NCBI GenBank assembly: GCA_914767715.1
Contig: OU612074.1
Span: 20,260,062 to 20,324,061, forward strand
Length of the DNA: 64,000 nucleotides
Direction of reading: 5' to 3'
Source: Membranipora membranacea
Lineage: Eukaryota; Bryozoa; Gymnolaemata; Cheilostomatida; Membraniporidae
Both the position numbers and the translations under genes were made by a program. The notes under the pieces were generated by a model. It worked only from the letters and a program-made list of their open reading frames with translations, was not told the DNA's origin and did not search any database. Of the stretch, positions 22,963-34,900 are shown piece after piece (position 1 is the first letter of the stretch; the number at the start of each line of letters is the position of its first letter).

Positions 22963-25900
22963 GTAAGTGCCCACGTTGTAATTTTCATGGAAGATATTTA
23001 ACGCTCTACAATAAATTTAAGTATAAATATATAAAAAGAAAACTAAGTATTTTGCATAAAGAGAAGGATATTCAGTAATTGTGAGCGCGTTTGAAGAGTA
23101 GATGCATAGAGCGGCCCTTGTTTGTCCATTTTAGAATACCAATACAGATTTTGTCATTTTTATAAATTAGGCTGAATCAGATGGAAACACGGGTTTTTCT
23201 TATCCTGAAAACGCCCCGACGTATGACTACGACGATTTCCTCTGCAATGAATTTCAAATATCTACATTGAACGACATGTACGGGAATGTTTGTTGCAACC
23301 GTGGAACCCCCTTGACATGGCTTGGTGCCTCGAATGGACATTGTGAAATGCGTAATGTTGGTGAAATATGGATCACCACTCTTACTTTGGAGACCAATGT
23401 TGAAATTTTCAACCCTCTGCCTTACGACCCTAAAAATCTTACTAGGTGAGTGCATTTAATTTGAAGCAGTGTTTTTTAAAGAGTGATGCTATATTATGAA
23501 TGCAAGGACACAGGAAATGTAATATTTTCTGAAATAAACACATTGTGCTCATGATAATCTTTCTCTCATTCTATAGGACTGGGCTGATTGCACTCGGCTG
23601 TTCGTCATACTTCTCCGTCTATGATTACACCGACCATTGGGCTGGGTTTAATTACTTCATGGACCTAGATTTTGGGTTCTACTATCCTATAGAGTATACC
23701 GAAGCCAATACAATGTATAATAGTGATACTGAATGGGTTGAACTAAGTACACACGTTCATTTCCCAATCAAAGCAATAGAAGACCAATCAATGTCGATTT
23801 CTACTACTATCAATAAACAGGAGAATTCAGTCATTGTAACCTGCAGATCAACCAATAAATATGCGAGCCAGCTAACCATTTTCAACGAGAACGCTGTAGA
23901 AAGTAAGTCTCTGCGAAGAATCCGTATTACCCCTTAGAGGAGGCAGTTCTATATCATTGGCAAAGGATAGAATTAAAAGTTTAGGTGAATGCATTGTTCT
24001 ACATTCTATGAAACAGCATCAGCAGTTAAACATGTCAAACTTGCCGCTGTTCATTCCGATGAGGCGCACCTCAGCATTTCCGTTATCTAATTGAAGACCA
24101 CTAACTAAATTTTAAGTTCAAAAACAGGCATGAGAAGCAACTTGTAATTTTGAGTGAGTTTGTATATTATTATCTATTGAGGAGTAATTCATATATGTGA
24201 TGTCAGTAGGCAACCTGGGTTCACACAAACCAAGAGAAAAAAACATGTCATTCTCAACACTGGAAGATCTAGGGTTACCGATTTCAAACACCTACATCAC
24301 TCCAACTTTTCTGTTTCAAGTATCGCGATGTTCTGACGGTTGGGTGTACTTTGCTGATCAATGCTATTACTTTGATCGAACCATTACACATATTGGAACA
24401 GCTCGAACCCTTTGTCAATCGATGAACTCTCACATGGTTATAATAGGTACCGATGTTGAAAAGCAGTTCATTATTGGTGAGTTTTTCTATTTATACAAAC
24501 CAAAGTATACATGTCAAGTTTTTTTGGCTTTTAAAGCGCAGGCAACTCAATACCACTCATTTCTATCACACTTGAGGATGAGGATACAAATGCTAACGCT
24601 ATCAATAAGCTATCCATAGTTTCACCAAGAAGAGCTGTAAAAATCTTGATGATGATTTAAGTAGTGAAGTATTAGTTGCCTACTCAGTGGCCTATATGGG
24701 TTCCTCATCTCATTTATGATATTAGTACACCAAAAGACAAGAATTTCATTAAAAATTAAGAAGTTATAGCGAGGAAATACTTTGTTTGAACCTAGTGATC
24801 CAATTAAAATACATTTCAACACATGCTGGAAGCTTCATATGCATTACTGCATTATGCTGCAGCAAAATTTGAAATTCTTTGGTCAATCTGTCATTAACTC
24901 TTCATTTAATGCGGCATTTTCGAATCTTTATTCAGCTTTTCCATTTAAACTTTTTATGGAAGCTGATATGGTACATTTATATCCTTATACAACTAAGCAC
25001 AGCAGATGAAGGAATGGATACAATGAAAAGCACTGAATCAGCACATTACTCACACTCAGTACAATACAAAATTAATTACATTATGAAGATTTGATGTGCA
25101 CCTGTACTTGGCTTCTAACATGACATTACTGAAAACTATATCAGCATTACCTGCTAACCCACCAGCCAAAAATGGACAACAACATGGCGTATAGCTTGAG
25201 AATGGGACAATTAAAGAAGTTGGAAATCAGTCTTAATATTATATACATAATGAGTAATGGCCAATCATAGGCAGATATTTCTGTATGACCAATTCCCATT
25301 TTAATTTATATAATAAGTAATATTGGCAGGTATGGTGGATCAAAAACGGCAAGCACTATAAATATCATCGAAAGCGTCCTCTCCCTACATCCTTACTCTG
25401 TGATTGTATGTCATTCTCTCCTGTATAACATAGAGGGGTGGGGGGGGGGGGGGCACATCACAATTCCACTGTGTTATGTTGCAATACTTCAAGTGTTTTT
25501 TTCAGATGTACTGTGCAATGTCAGCATTTAAAATTTACACAATGTGATATATATATTACATGTAATCATTGGGAGGTTGGCTCTTATTGCAAACTCTTAA
25601 CCTTAAACCCTGCTTGTTGATTTCCCTGAGTTTAGTGTTGTTGTTATTGAAACACCGTCTCATTAGAATTACTCTGAGTTAGATCACCTAAACAAGGATA
25701 TGTATCTCCTGTAGCTTTGAATTGGTTTCATCGACAAATTCTCTCCTATGACCGGCCTTTCAGAAATTTAGGCTGTTTTTTATATCGAGTATTTAATTTG
25801 TTTTTCATTAAATCCCACTTGACAACATTGAAGGCGATGGCAACATGTGTGAAGGGTGTGTATGGGTATACTTTCTCTCCTCTCTTCATGTCTTTTCATC

Positions 25901-28900
25901 GACAACAATGGTTACAAGCCCTCTAAAGCAAGTTACTGGCATATGGTTAATTCCCAAAATGTCAGAATTTTGAAGCAGCCATTAAGATATGTTCCTAAGG
26001 AGGAAATGCATTTCACATGTGCAATAAGCCTGTTATCAATTGCATCACAGCTTGCTGAGGCTATTGAATGTACAGCCTGCTTCAGCAAGAATGTGTGATT
26101 GGCCTTCTTATCATACCCATTTTCAAACAAAAAGTAAATTTGGTCCATAATTAAGACTAATTGTCCTCAGCAAGGCTGTGGATGTTGCACCTTAATCAAA
26201 GAAAATATCAGTCAAGATGCAAGTCAAGCTCAGGACCAACATTTCATCATTCATAGATTGAATTAATAATATAGATATGTGATCAGATGACTATAATAGA
26301 AGTTTGCCATAGGATCCAGTTATGTAGCGGTTGAATCTATGACTGCTCTTCTGCTGTTCCTGGGTTTGAGCCCCACCTGTTGTGTTCTGAACTTCATTAA
26401 TAAGCTGTATATTGTTGGATTATATTATATTGACATTTTATTTCATCTTCCCATGATGCCATCAGGATATAAAAGGAAGTATTCCACTAGGCATGCTAAG
26501 AGCATGTCCCCTAACAACAATCCGTTGCCATGCTGGTTATCAAAACAATATCAAAAAAGAATGTAATAACATCAATCACAATACAAGGACACATCATCAC
26601 TTCCCTTCTCCTTTGAATATTAAAACATCGTCATGGCTCGTTTGGTTCTGGTTTGGTATACAAAGCGCTAGTGATGGCAAATTGTCAGATTTTGGCGAGA
26701 CGGGACGAGACCGAGACAGCAAGAAAAATCGGGACGAGACCGAGACATATAACGATGCCGATAAAACATTCTTCAGATATCACAATTTAAAAGAATGGTG
26801 GATATTCATTCACTATCACTAGTGCAATCAGATTATAGTACATTTGATTCAAGTTGTAACTTATGATCTATAGCAATAAGGATCTATGTTGAAACCAAGT
26901 TTCATCAAATTCTGTCAAGTATTTATTGAATTATAGAAAGCCACACGCTCGTGCAGATTTCCACTAATTCTTGCAAATTAAATTTTGTATGAGTATCAGC
27001 CTGCCACACATGATTGTCATTGCCCAAATTCATACTCATCCGATTCATCCGATTCATCCGATGGTTTGATCGCTGTCTGAGCTTGGGCTCCGTTAATTGG
27101 CGATATTTAGTGTTTACTTGATTGACTGTAGCACAGTTAATTGGAAATATGTCAGTAATGATCAGAAAGTCCATTATTTAGTTGTTATCATTTTTAATGG
27201 GGGTTTCATGTTTTAACAGCATTGAATTGTTATTATGAGTAAAAAAGAAAAAGGGGGGCTGTTTATGTTACTACTGAGCATCACCTCAGAGTGGGTACAT
27301 AATCTAAGGAAAGAAGTAAAGGAGGCACACTTGTATAAACCAAGTGTAAAAGAGAGGTCTGTCTGGTACAGTGAAGTCAAAGTAGATTCAGTGATTCCTA
27401 GATGCTATTTCGGGGCAAGATATATTTGTAGGTTTCATTTCACCTCCAGACCGGTTCGACCAAGCAGAAAAAAAAAAGAGAAGAGAAGAGAAAGAAACTA
27501 CACTGTCATTGGTCGCATTTTATTGCCATTTTGCTATGTACTATTTAGCCTATTTAAAGTTGGGTTCATATACTTATAAACACGATGTTTGAAAGAATAG
27601 CGTTTGACATCAGTGTTGATAGTGCCTTTGATGGCGCCTATCCTTGTGTGATGGTGGGAATGTGACACAGTGACCATTTCCTCATTAACTGCAGCTGTAC
27701 CGGTGATGATTTTAAAATATAACTTTAAGTCAGCACCCTTCCTTCTTTCAAACAATGTTTGCCATCCGACTTCAGCCATATGGGCACTGATATGGTCACT
27801 ACGTCTTTTTTGATGTGCCCACCTAAAGGCTTTTCTGTTTATGGCCTCCATGACATCTATATGCTTACCCAAATGAGGAGACCAACCATGAGAGGCATAC
27901 TCTAAGATTGGTCTGCAAATAGTTTTAAATGATACTGTTTTAGTCTTAGTTTTAGCTTTTTTTAAGTTACGCATAAGCATATGAAGCGTTCTTGTGGCTT
28001 TCTTGCAAATCTCTCTGATGTGCTTGTCAAAAGAGAGGTGTGCATCTATGTGCACACCTAGGTATTTTACAGAAGAGACGTGTGATAATTGGGTAGCATT
28101 TAAGTTGTAGGTTTGGGAAGGATTGTTGATGCTGGCCTGTGCCTGCCTCTCGACTCTCATAAATTCACACTTTGAGACGTTAAAGCACATCTGCCAGGTG
28201 TTGGCCCATTTTGCAAGGTTATCTAGATCAGACTGTAAGTCAATTTCATCCGCTTGTGATTTGATTTGATGATATACCAGAGAGTCATCAGCAAAAAGTC
28301 TTAAGGTGGAGTTATTAATGCAGGACGGCATATCATTGATAAAAATGAGGAAAAGAAGATGTCCAAGTACACTACCCTGGGGCACTCCTGAGGTTACATT
28401 GTGATGTGAGGATTTTGCACCATTCACAGTCACAGAGAGTGTACGTTTGGACAACCAGCCTGATATCCAGTCACATGTTATAGGATGCACACCTATCGCC
28501 TTAAGCTTTAAAGCTAGCTTCCTGTGCGAGACAACATCAAAAGCTTTAGAAAAATCAAGTACAGCAAGGTCGGTAGGGACATTTAGATCATATGAGTCCA
28601 CAAGTTCTGAGATTGTTGTTAAAAGTTGAGTGTCGCAACCGTGCCTTTTTCTGAAACCGTGCTGGCAGTCTGAAAGCAAGTGGTTGGTGTCCAAAAAGTT
28701 GTTGATGTCATGGCAAATTATATGTTCTAATACCTTAGATGCAATACAAGTCATGGATATTGGGCGGTAATTGAGAGGTGCTGTTCTGGAATCCTTTTTG
28801 TGAATAGGTATTACGTTAGCCCGTCTCCAGTCATCTGGAACCAGACCCAAATCAAACGAGTATTGAAATATCATTGCTAAAGATTTATAAATATAATTTG

Positions 28901-31900
28901 CTAGGAATTTTAAGAGTGCAGAGGAGAGGCCATCAGGCCCAGCGCCTTTGGTCCTGTCTAGGGTTTCAAGTTGTCTTAGTACCCCTCTTGGTTCAATGGT
29001 AATTTTAGTAGTCTGTTTTGCGATGTTGTCAATAGTTGGTGGGCATCTACCATCATCGACCGTGAATACTGAACTAAATGAGGAGGCAAAACATTCGGCA
29101 AGCTCTGCTGGTGAGTTTTCACTACAGCCATCAAGTTTTTTAATAGTATTGTTATTACCACGGCGATTTGCTATAAATTTGAAAAGAGGATTTGTATCGC
29201 CATTTTCTAGCCTATCACAAATGTGTCTATTTAAGAATAAGTTGTAGTCTCTATTCATGAGAGTATTGCACAATTTGGATTGAGCAGCTAGTTTGTCCCT
29301 GTTTTCTTTGGTGTTATAGATGATGCTAGTTTTATGCCACCTTTTTCGACGGGCAATCTCTCTCTTCGTTGCCATCGATAGCCAAGGGCCTGAGTTGGTT
29401 TTCCTAGTACGACTAGGAATATTTGCACTAGCGGTGCGGTGGATACAATTTTTAAAAGTTTCCCATACCCTGTTCACTGGGGCTTTGTTTTCAATAAGTT
29501 GGCATACATCTTTCTCAAGATCAAAGCAGTCTACCATGATGTCTGGGATATTTGCTTTTTTGAATATGTAAAATGGGGTGGTGTTATTATTCTCATTTGT
29601 ATGGGAAACAGGGTCTTCTGAGAAAAGATCAAAGAGTATTATATCGTGGTCAGAACAACTTGGTTGGCTCGTTGGAGTGGAGAGGTCAAGGTTTGAAAGG
29701 ACAAGATCGAGAGTATTGCCATGCCGATGTGTTGGGAATTTGACATGCTGCTGTAAGTCAGTGGAATCTATGAAGGTCAGAAACGATTCATGCATATGGA
29801 TGTCTTGCCTTTTTTTTAAATTACATGTAGTCCAATCTATATCAGGTAAGTTGAAATCGCCAACAATGACTTGTCTGCACGATGATTCATTTTTGCACCA
29901 TGTGATGAAGTCATCAACATTCCTAACTGAAGGCCTATGGTAGTATACCGTAAGATCGAATGAAAAGCCGCCGACACTAGCAACAATTGATAACAATTCA
30001 CCTGTTTCTGCAGGTAAGACTTGGGTGACAACAATGTTTGAGGAGTCAAGAACGCCAATTAGCACACCACCTCCACGTCCTACAGAACCTGTGCGGTCTA
30101 ACCTATAGAGAGTGTAATTTATACATATTTCTTTATCAGTAATACATGGGATCAATTTGGTTTCAGTTAGTGCAAAGATATCAGGTTTGTGCTGGTTTAG
30201 GGCAACTTCCAGTTGGTGACTCTTTCCACTGATACCATTGCAATTCCAGTTCATTATTTTAATTGAGTGCTTGTTATTCATTATCTGCCTTCTTCCAACC
30301 TATGTAGTCAGAAAATATGTATTTATATTAGTTATTACGATGATTCACTTTGAACGGTGGCATTCTTTGCAGCTGTAGTTATTGGTTCACCATTATTATC
30401 AATATTGCACCAAGTTTGGTTATCACTGGTGCGACGTTGTAGATCACCACTACGAACTCTATATTTATTATCTGGAAATTTTTCAGCTAGTGACCTTCTT
30501 GCACGCCTCATGATGAACTCTTTCTCTTGTTCGTCTTTGGTGAGGTCCAGCGTGGCAAACATTCCTTCTTTGTGTGGCGAATTCAGACTATTAAACTTAC
30601 GAAGGAAATCTATTTTCATAACCTCAGTGTGAAATTGAATCTTGACTGGTCTGGATTTTGATTGGCCCTCATTTTGTTTCAGCGAACCAAGCCTAGAGAT
30701 CCTAGTGGTGGAATTAGGGTGAAATTGGAGATAATTCAATAGATTACATACATCCTTGTGGGTGTCAACCTTTTCTGAAAGGTTGTGCAATATAGCTGAT
30801 TGTTTGCGCTCTAGTTTCTCTCTGGTGAGAGAATCCTGTTTTGCCCTTTCATCAAGACGCTTTGCAATGGCCTTGATTTCAGAACTATCTTCCTTAGATT
30901 CCCCTGTAACCTGAGCATATGTTTTTGTCATTTTGTGGCTCTCTGTTACAATTTTTGTCAATGCATCTAGTTTTGTTTCAAGTTGAGCTAATGAGGGTTT
31001 AACTCCTGGTCCATAAAAATAGTCAGGCAGCTTAGGTTGACACTTAGGACAGTACCATAGGAGTCCTGTCCTATTTATTATTTTAGTAAATTCTGACATA
31101 GTAGTAATGTCCGCCCATTCTGGTAAGCATGTAGTGTGGGTTGACAGATAACAGCAGCTACATTTCAACGCTGGCTTTTTGGCAATGGCTCTGGTACATT
31201 TCTGACAATTGTTTGGGTTTGCTTGGATAGGTGTTATGCCAGGGCGGCTAGGGCTTGCCAGAGGGCTGCGGGTTCTCATTGGGCTGGGCATCACAACCTA
31301 AAGAGAGTGGTGTCACTACCCCACACTAAAAGTCACTAGTGCGGACTAGGACCCAACCAGCAAAGAGCAAGACTGTATGCTTGAAGAAAAACAAAAATGA
31401 AAATGTTTGCTCTATAAATAGAAAAAAAAAGAAGAAGAAATTTAGAGCAGAGCTAGCAAAGCAGAAGAAACCAAAGGCAAAAGAAGCAATTGAAATAACC
31501 TGGAAAAACTGCAGAACTGAACCAAAGTAAGGAGGATTATAAATGTACCACCCTGAATGAAAAATGAAAATTTTTGCTCTATAAAAGGAAAAGAAACTTG
31601 GAGCCGAACAGAACCGTTGCTCCTAGAGCTGGGAAAACTGCAGAACTGAACCACAGTAAAGAGGATTATAGTAAATGTGCTACCCTAAATGAAAATGTTT
31701 GCTCTATAAAAGGAAAAGAAACTTAGAGCAGAATAGAACCGTAACTCCTAGAGCTCAGCCCAACAAGGAAAGAAGGTAATTGTATGGGCAAACAACCTCA
31801 AGCAAAGCAGCGTAAAGCAAAGGCAAAAGAAGCAGAGAAACAAGTTTCAAATATCCTAGAAAACTGCAGAACAGAAATGTGCCACAGTAAAGAGGAATAT

Positions 31901-34900
31901 ATTTGGTTATGTATCACCCTGGAATATTATACTGCACAAATTTAATCTACACTGTTAAATCAAAGAAAATATTTATTTACGTCTGCACCGTGATTCTGAA
32001 GTTAATTGAGGCTATAGCCCTCCTATAGCAGGATGTAAATGATAAATGTCAATACAGATTAAATGGTAGTCTACAATAAATGAAGTTTTAAGTTAAGTGA
32101 GAATATTTAGACAAAATGGCGGGAAAATATTTATCTAAGTGTGCACAATGATACTGAAGATTAATGAACCTAAAGCCCCCCTATAATAAGGGGAGTTAAG
32201 AGTAAGTGAGGATGTAAATGGTCAAGTCAATTCAGTATCAATGATATTCTACAATTTATTTGACAAAGATTGAAGTCTAAATTCAATGTAAACACAGCAA
32301 TGGGGAGAGCGCTTGAGAAACAGTCTGAGAGCTAACTAACTAATCTCATGATTTATGGGTGTAATCCTACTGTAATCCTCCTCGGCCAATCTAAAACATA
32401 GGCCTATAGTGATAACTAAATAAAATAGTTAAACCAAGGAGAAGCTGTTTCTTCTTGTTTATTATACCAACCAGTCCAGCAGTGATTCAGCTTCTGGATA
32501 TGCTTAGGCTCAACTATCTCCTCATATTTATACAATTTGATATCCCATTAGTCATTGTATCCCTTCTCCCTCTTGCCCCAGGTCCAAATCAATGAGAAAG
32601 CTCCACATTGATCATCCATTTACATAGATATGGCCTTGACTTATCAATCAAAACAGACAGCCAATCAGATAACATTCCCGTTAAATAATTGCAGCAAAAG
32701 CATGACTAATAACTATCATTCCATTATATGATAGTCAGTATTACATGTGACATCAATAATAACCATGGTGTAGTGGGTAAGAGCATGGACTGCTGATCAC
32801 TAGGTCACTGGTTCGAGTCTGGGTGAAAGCAATGTTTTGACCAGCTACTACCATTTACAATGTCAGTAGTCTCGACCTGTAGTAAGAGTAGTCTGTCTCG
32901 ACGAGACGAGATACTGTCCCGAGGAGACAAGTCTCGCGAGACCGGGAATTGTCGTGTCTCGTTGCCATCACTACAAAGCGCACTGGCTCACGTTTTTGTC
33001 TTTACGGGTACCGTGGCTCCGCACTAATCTTGTCATCTTCATCCGCAGAGAGATCGGGCCTACAATAAATGGGCTCAGAATCAGTGTGGTACCTCTTCAC
33101 CCTAGACTTGTTTCTTGTCACTTGTCTGCCCTCATGAGATTCTACTGTAACTTGAAATCGATCACGGTCATGGGGTTTTCATTGAAAGTGCTTTGAATTT
33201 TTGTGGCACTGTGTCTTTGCACAATCACAGTATCACCTACATTTATCCCGAATGGTTGGGCTTGATTCTTTTCATTCAAGGCGGATTTCATTTTGGACTT
33301 TTATTTATCATTTTGATTGCCAAGCCCCTAACACTGGAATTTCATATTTCATGTCTCTACCAAACAAAAGTTCTGATGGAGATTTCCTGGTAGCTGGGTG
33401 TTGTATGTTACGATAGGCCATGACATAATTTTTCCAATTACGAGGTGGGGTTTTCAACCTGCAAACTAAAGATCTATTCTGTACTTAAACTTTTCCATTT
33501 GCTTGTGGCCATCGCGGGGTGACTAGATAGTGATTGATTCCCAGCAAAGTCAGACAGCCTGCAAACTCGGCACTTATAAACTGCGAACCATCATCAGATT
33601 TAAGTTTGGTTGGTATTCCATATCTTGATGAATATTTTAGCCAGTTTTTCTGAGTAATCATAAAAGTGTGAATAGTAATCTACCACAAACATCACGTACT
33701 GATTAGTTGGCTGTATGTGACCAAGAAAGTCTACACTCAAATCTGTCCATGGTTTCTTGGGCAGGCGTGTTACGGTCAGCGACTCTGGCTGATTCGGTCG
33801 ACCGGTAAATGGATACTGGAGACACGTTTTCACTTTCTGCTCGAGATCTCTGTCTATAGCAGGCCGATAAAACTTAGTCCTAGACCTAGTCTTAGTTCCT
33901 GCTATACCGGGATGTTCATCATGAGCCAAATCTATAACTCACTGTCTCAATGATTTTGAAATCAACAATCCTATTGCCTCATAGAATGATAAAGCCTGGC
34001 ACACAAAGTTCTGTGGCATTCTTTGTATATGGGCCAAGCAACTCAGACAACCTATCTTCAAGTATAAGCCTCTAACTAGTAGAAGTTGTTTGTCCTTAGT
34101 AGATGTTAACTCTGGTTTAGTTGTCAATGTTGATGGGATGGACACAATAGCAATACTTTTAATAAAATCATCGGTCACTACAAAGTCATCAGATTTTGAC
34201 ACAGGTAGATTTGGGCCATGCTTAATAAGCCTTGATAAACGATCTGCCATATTTTTATATCCTGGTATATGAACCACCACATATTCAACACTCTGCAATC
34301 TCAAAACCCAACGTTCGATGCGCGCATGGCCTACTAGTTGGACAAAATATGTTCAGCCGCGATTGGCGGTCAGTAACAAATTTGAATTTCGTACCAAATA
34401 TGTATGGGTTATACTTTTCACGTGCCAATACTAGAACAAGAGACTCTTTCTCACCATGACTGTAACGAAGTTCAACATCAGTCAGTGACCTACTGGCATA
34501 GGTAATTACCTGAACCTGGAGCAGCACAGCACATAATCCTACATTGAAAGAATCACAGGTTCTATATATATATATTATCTTTATTACTGAACCAATGATC
34601 ATCTTCTAAAAATTAGAGGCGACCTTTAGAGGTTTCATCACAATATAAGTAAGGAAGGCAACCTGGGCATGAAAATAAAAAACAGAAAAAAAAAATCCTT
34701 AGACTTTATAATTTATAATTTATAATTTATAATCTATAATTTATAATCTATGACGTGATGATCTAGTAACTCGTCCAATTTCATGTCTAAATTCATTCTT
34801 AAACCATGAGATAATTGCCTATATGGCTGAGCTATTAGTTTTGGAGTCATAAATTGCTTGTTTGATTTGTTTAGATTTCAGTTTTCCTACCCCCAAGAAG

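Larger units (their letters stand above)
26669..32973. mobile_element. 6.3 kb element with hAT-like ends carrying a LINE inside
   Basis: The ends are TAGTGATGGCAA (26669) and TTGCCATCACTA (to 32973), continuing inward as GA-rich GAGACGGGACGAGACCGAGA and its diverged inverted counterpart near 32880-32960. The flanks are CAAAGCGC at 26661-26668 and CAAAGCGC at 32974-32981, a perfect 8-bp duplication. Outside the duplications the gypsy integrase tail continues on the right and its 3' end on the left, which confirms a clean insertion. No hAT transposase is seen inside. The content is the CR1-like LINE, a SINE-like segment at 32761 and AT-rich sequence. The simplest history is a small non-autonomous hAT element later hit by the LINE. 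Confidence 0.8.

Noticed and set aside
30357-30632. Plus-strand open frames antisense to LINE ORF1 and ORF2 (also 28948-29943)
   Set aside because: Shadows of the strongly coding minus-strand LINE frames.
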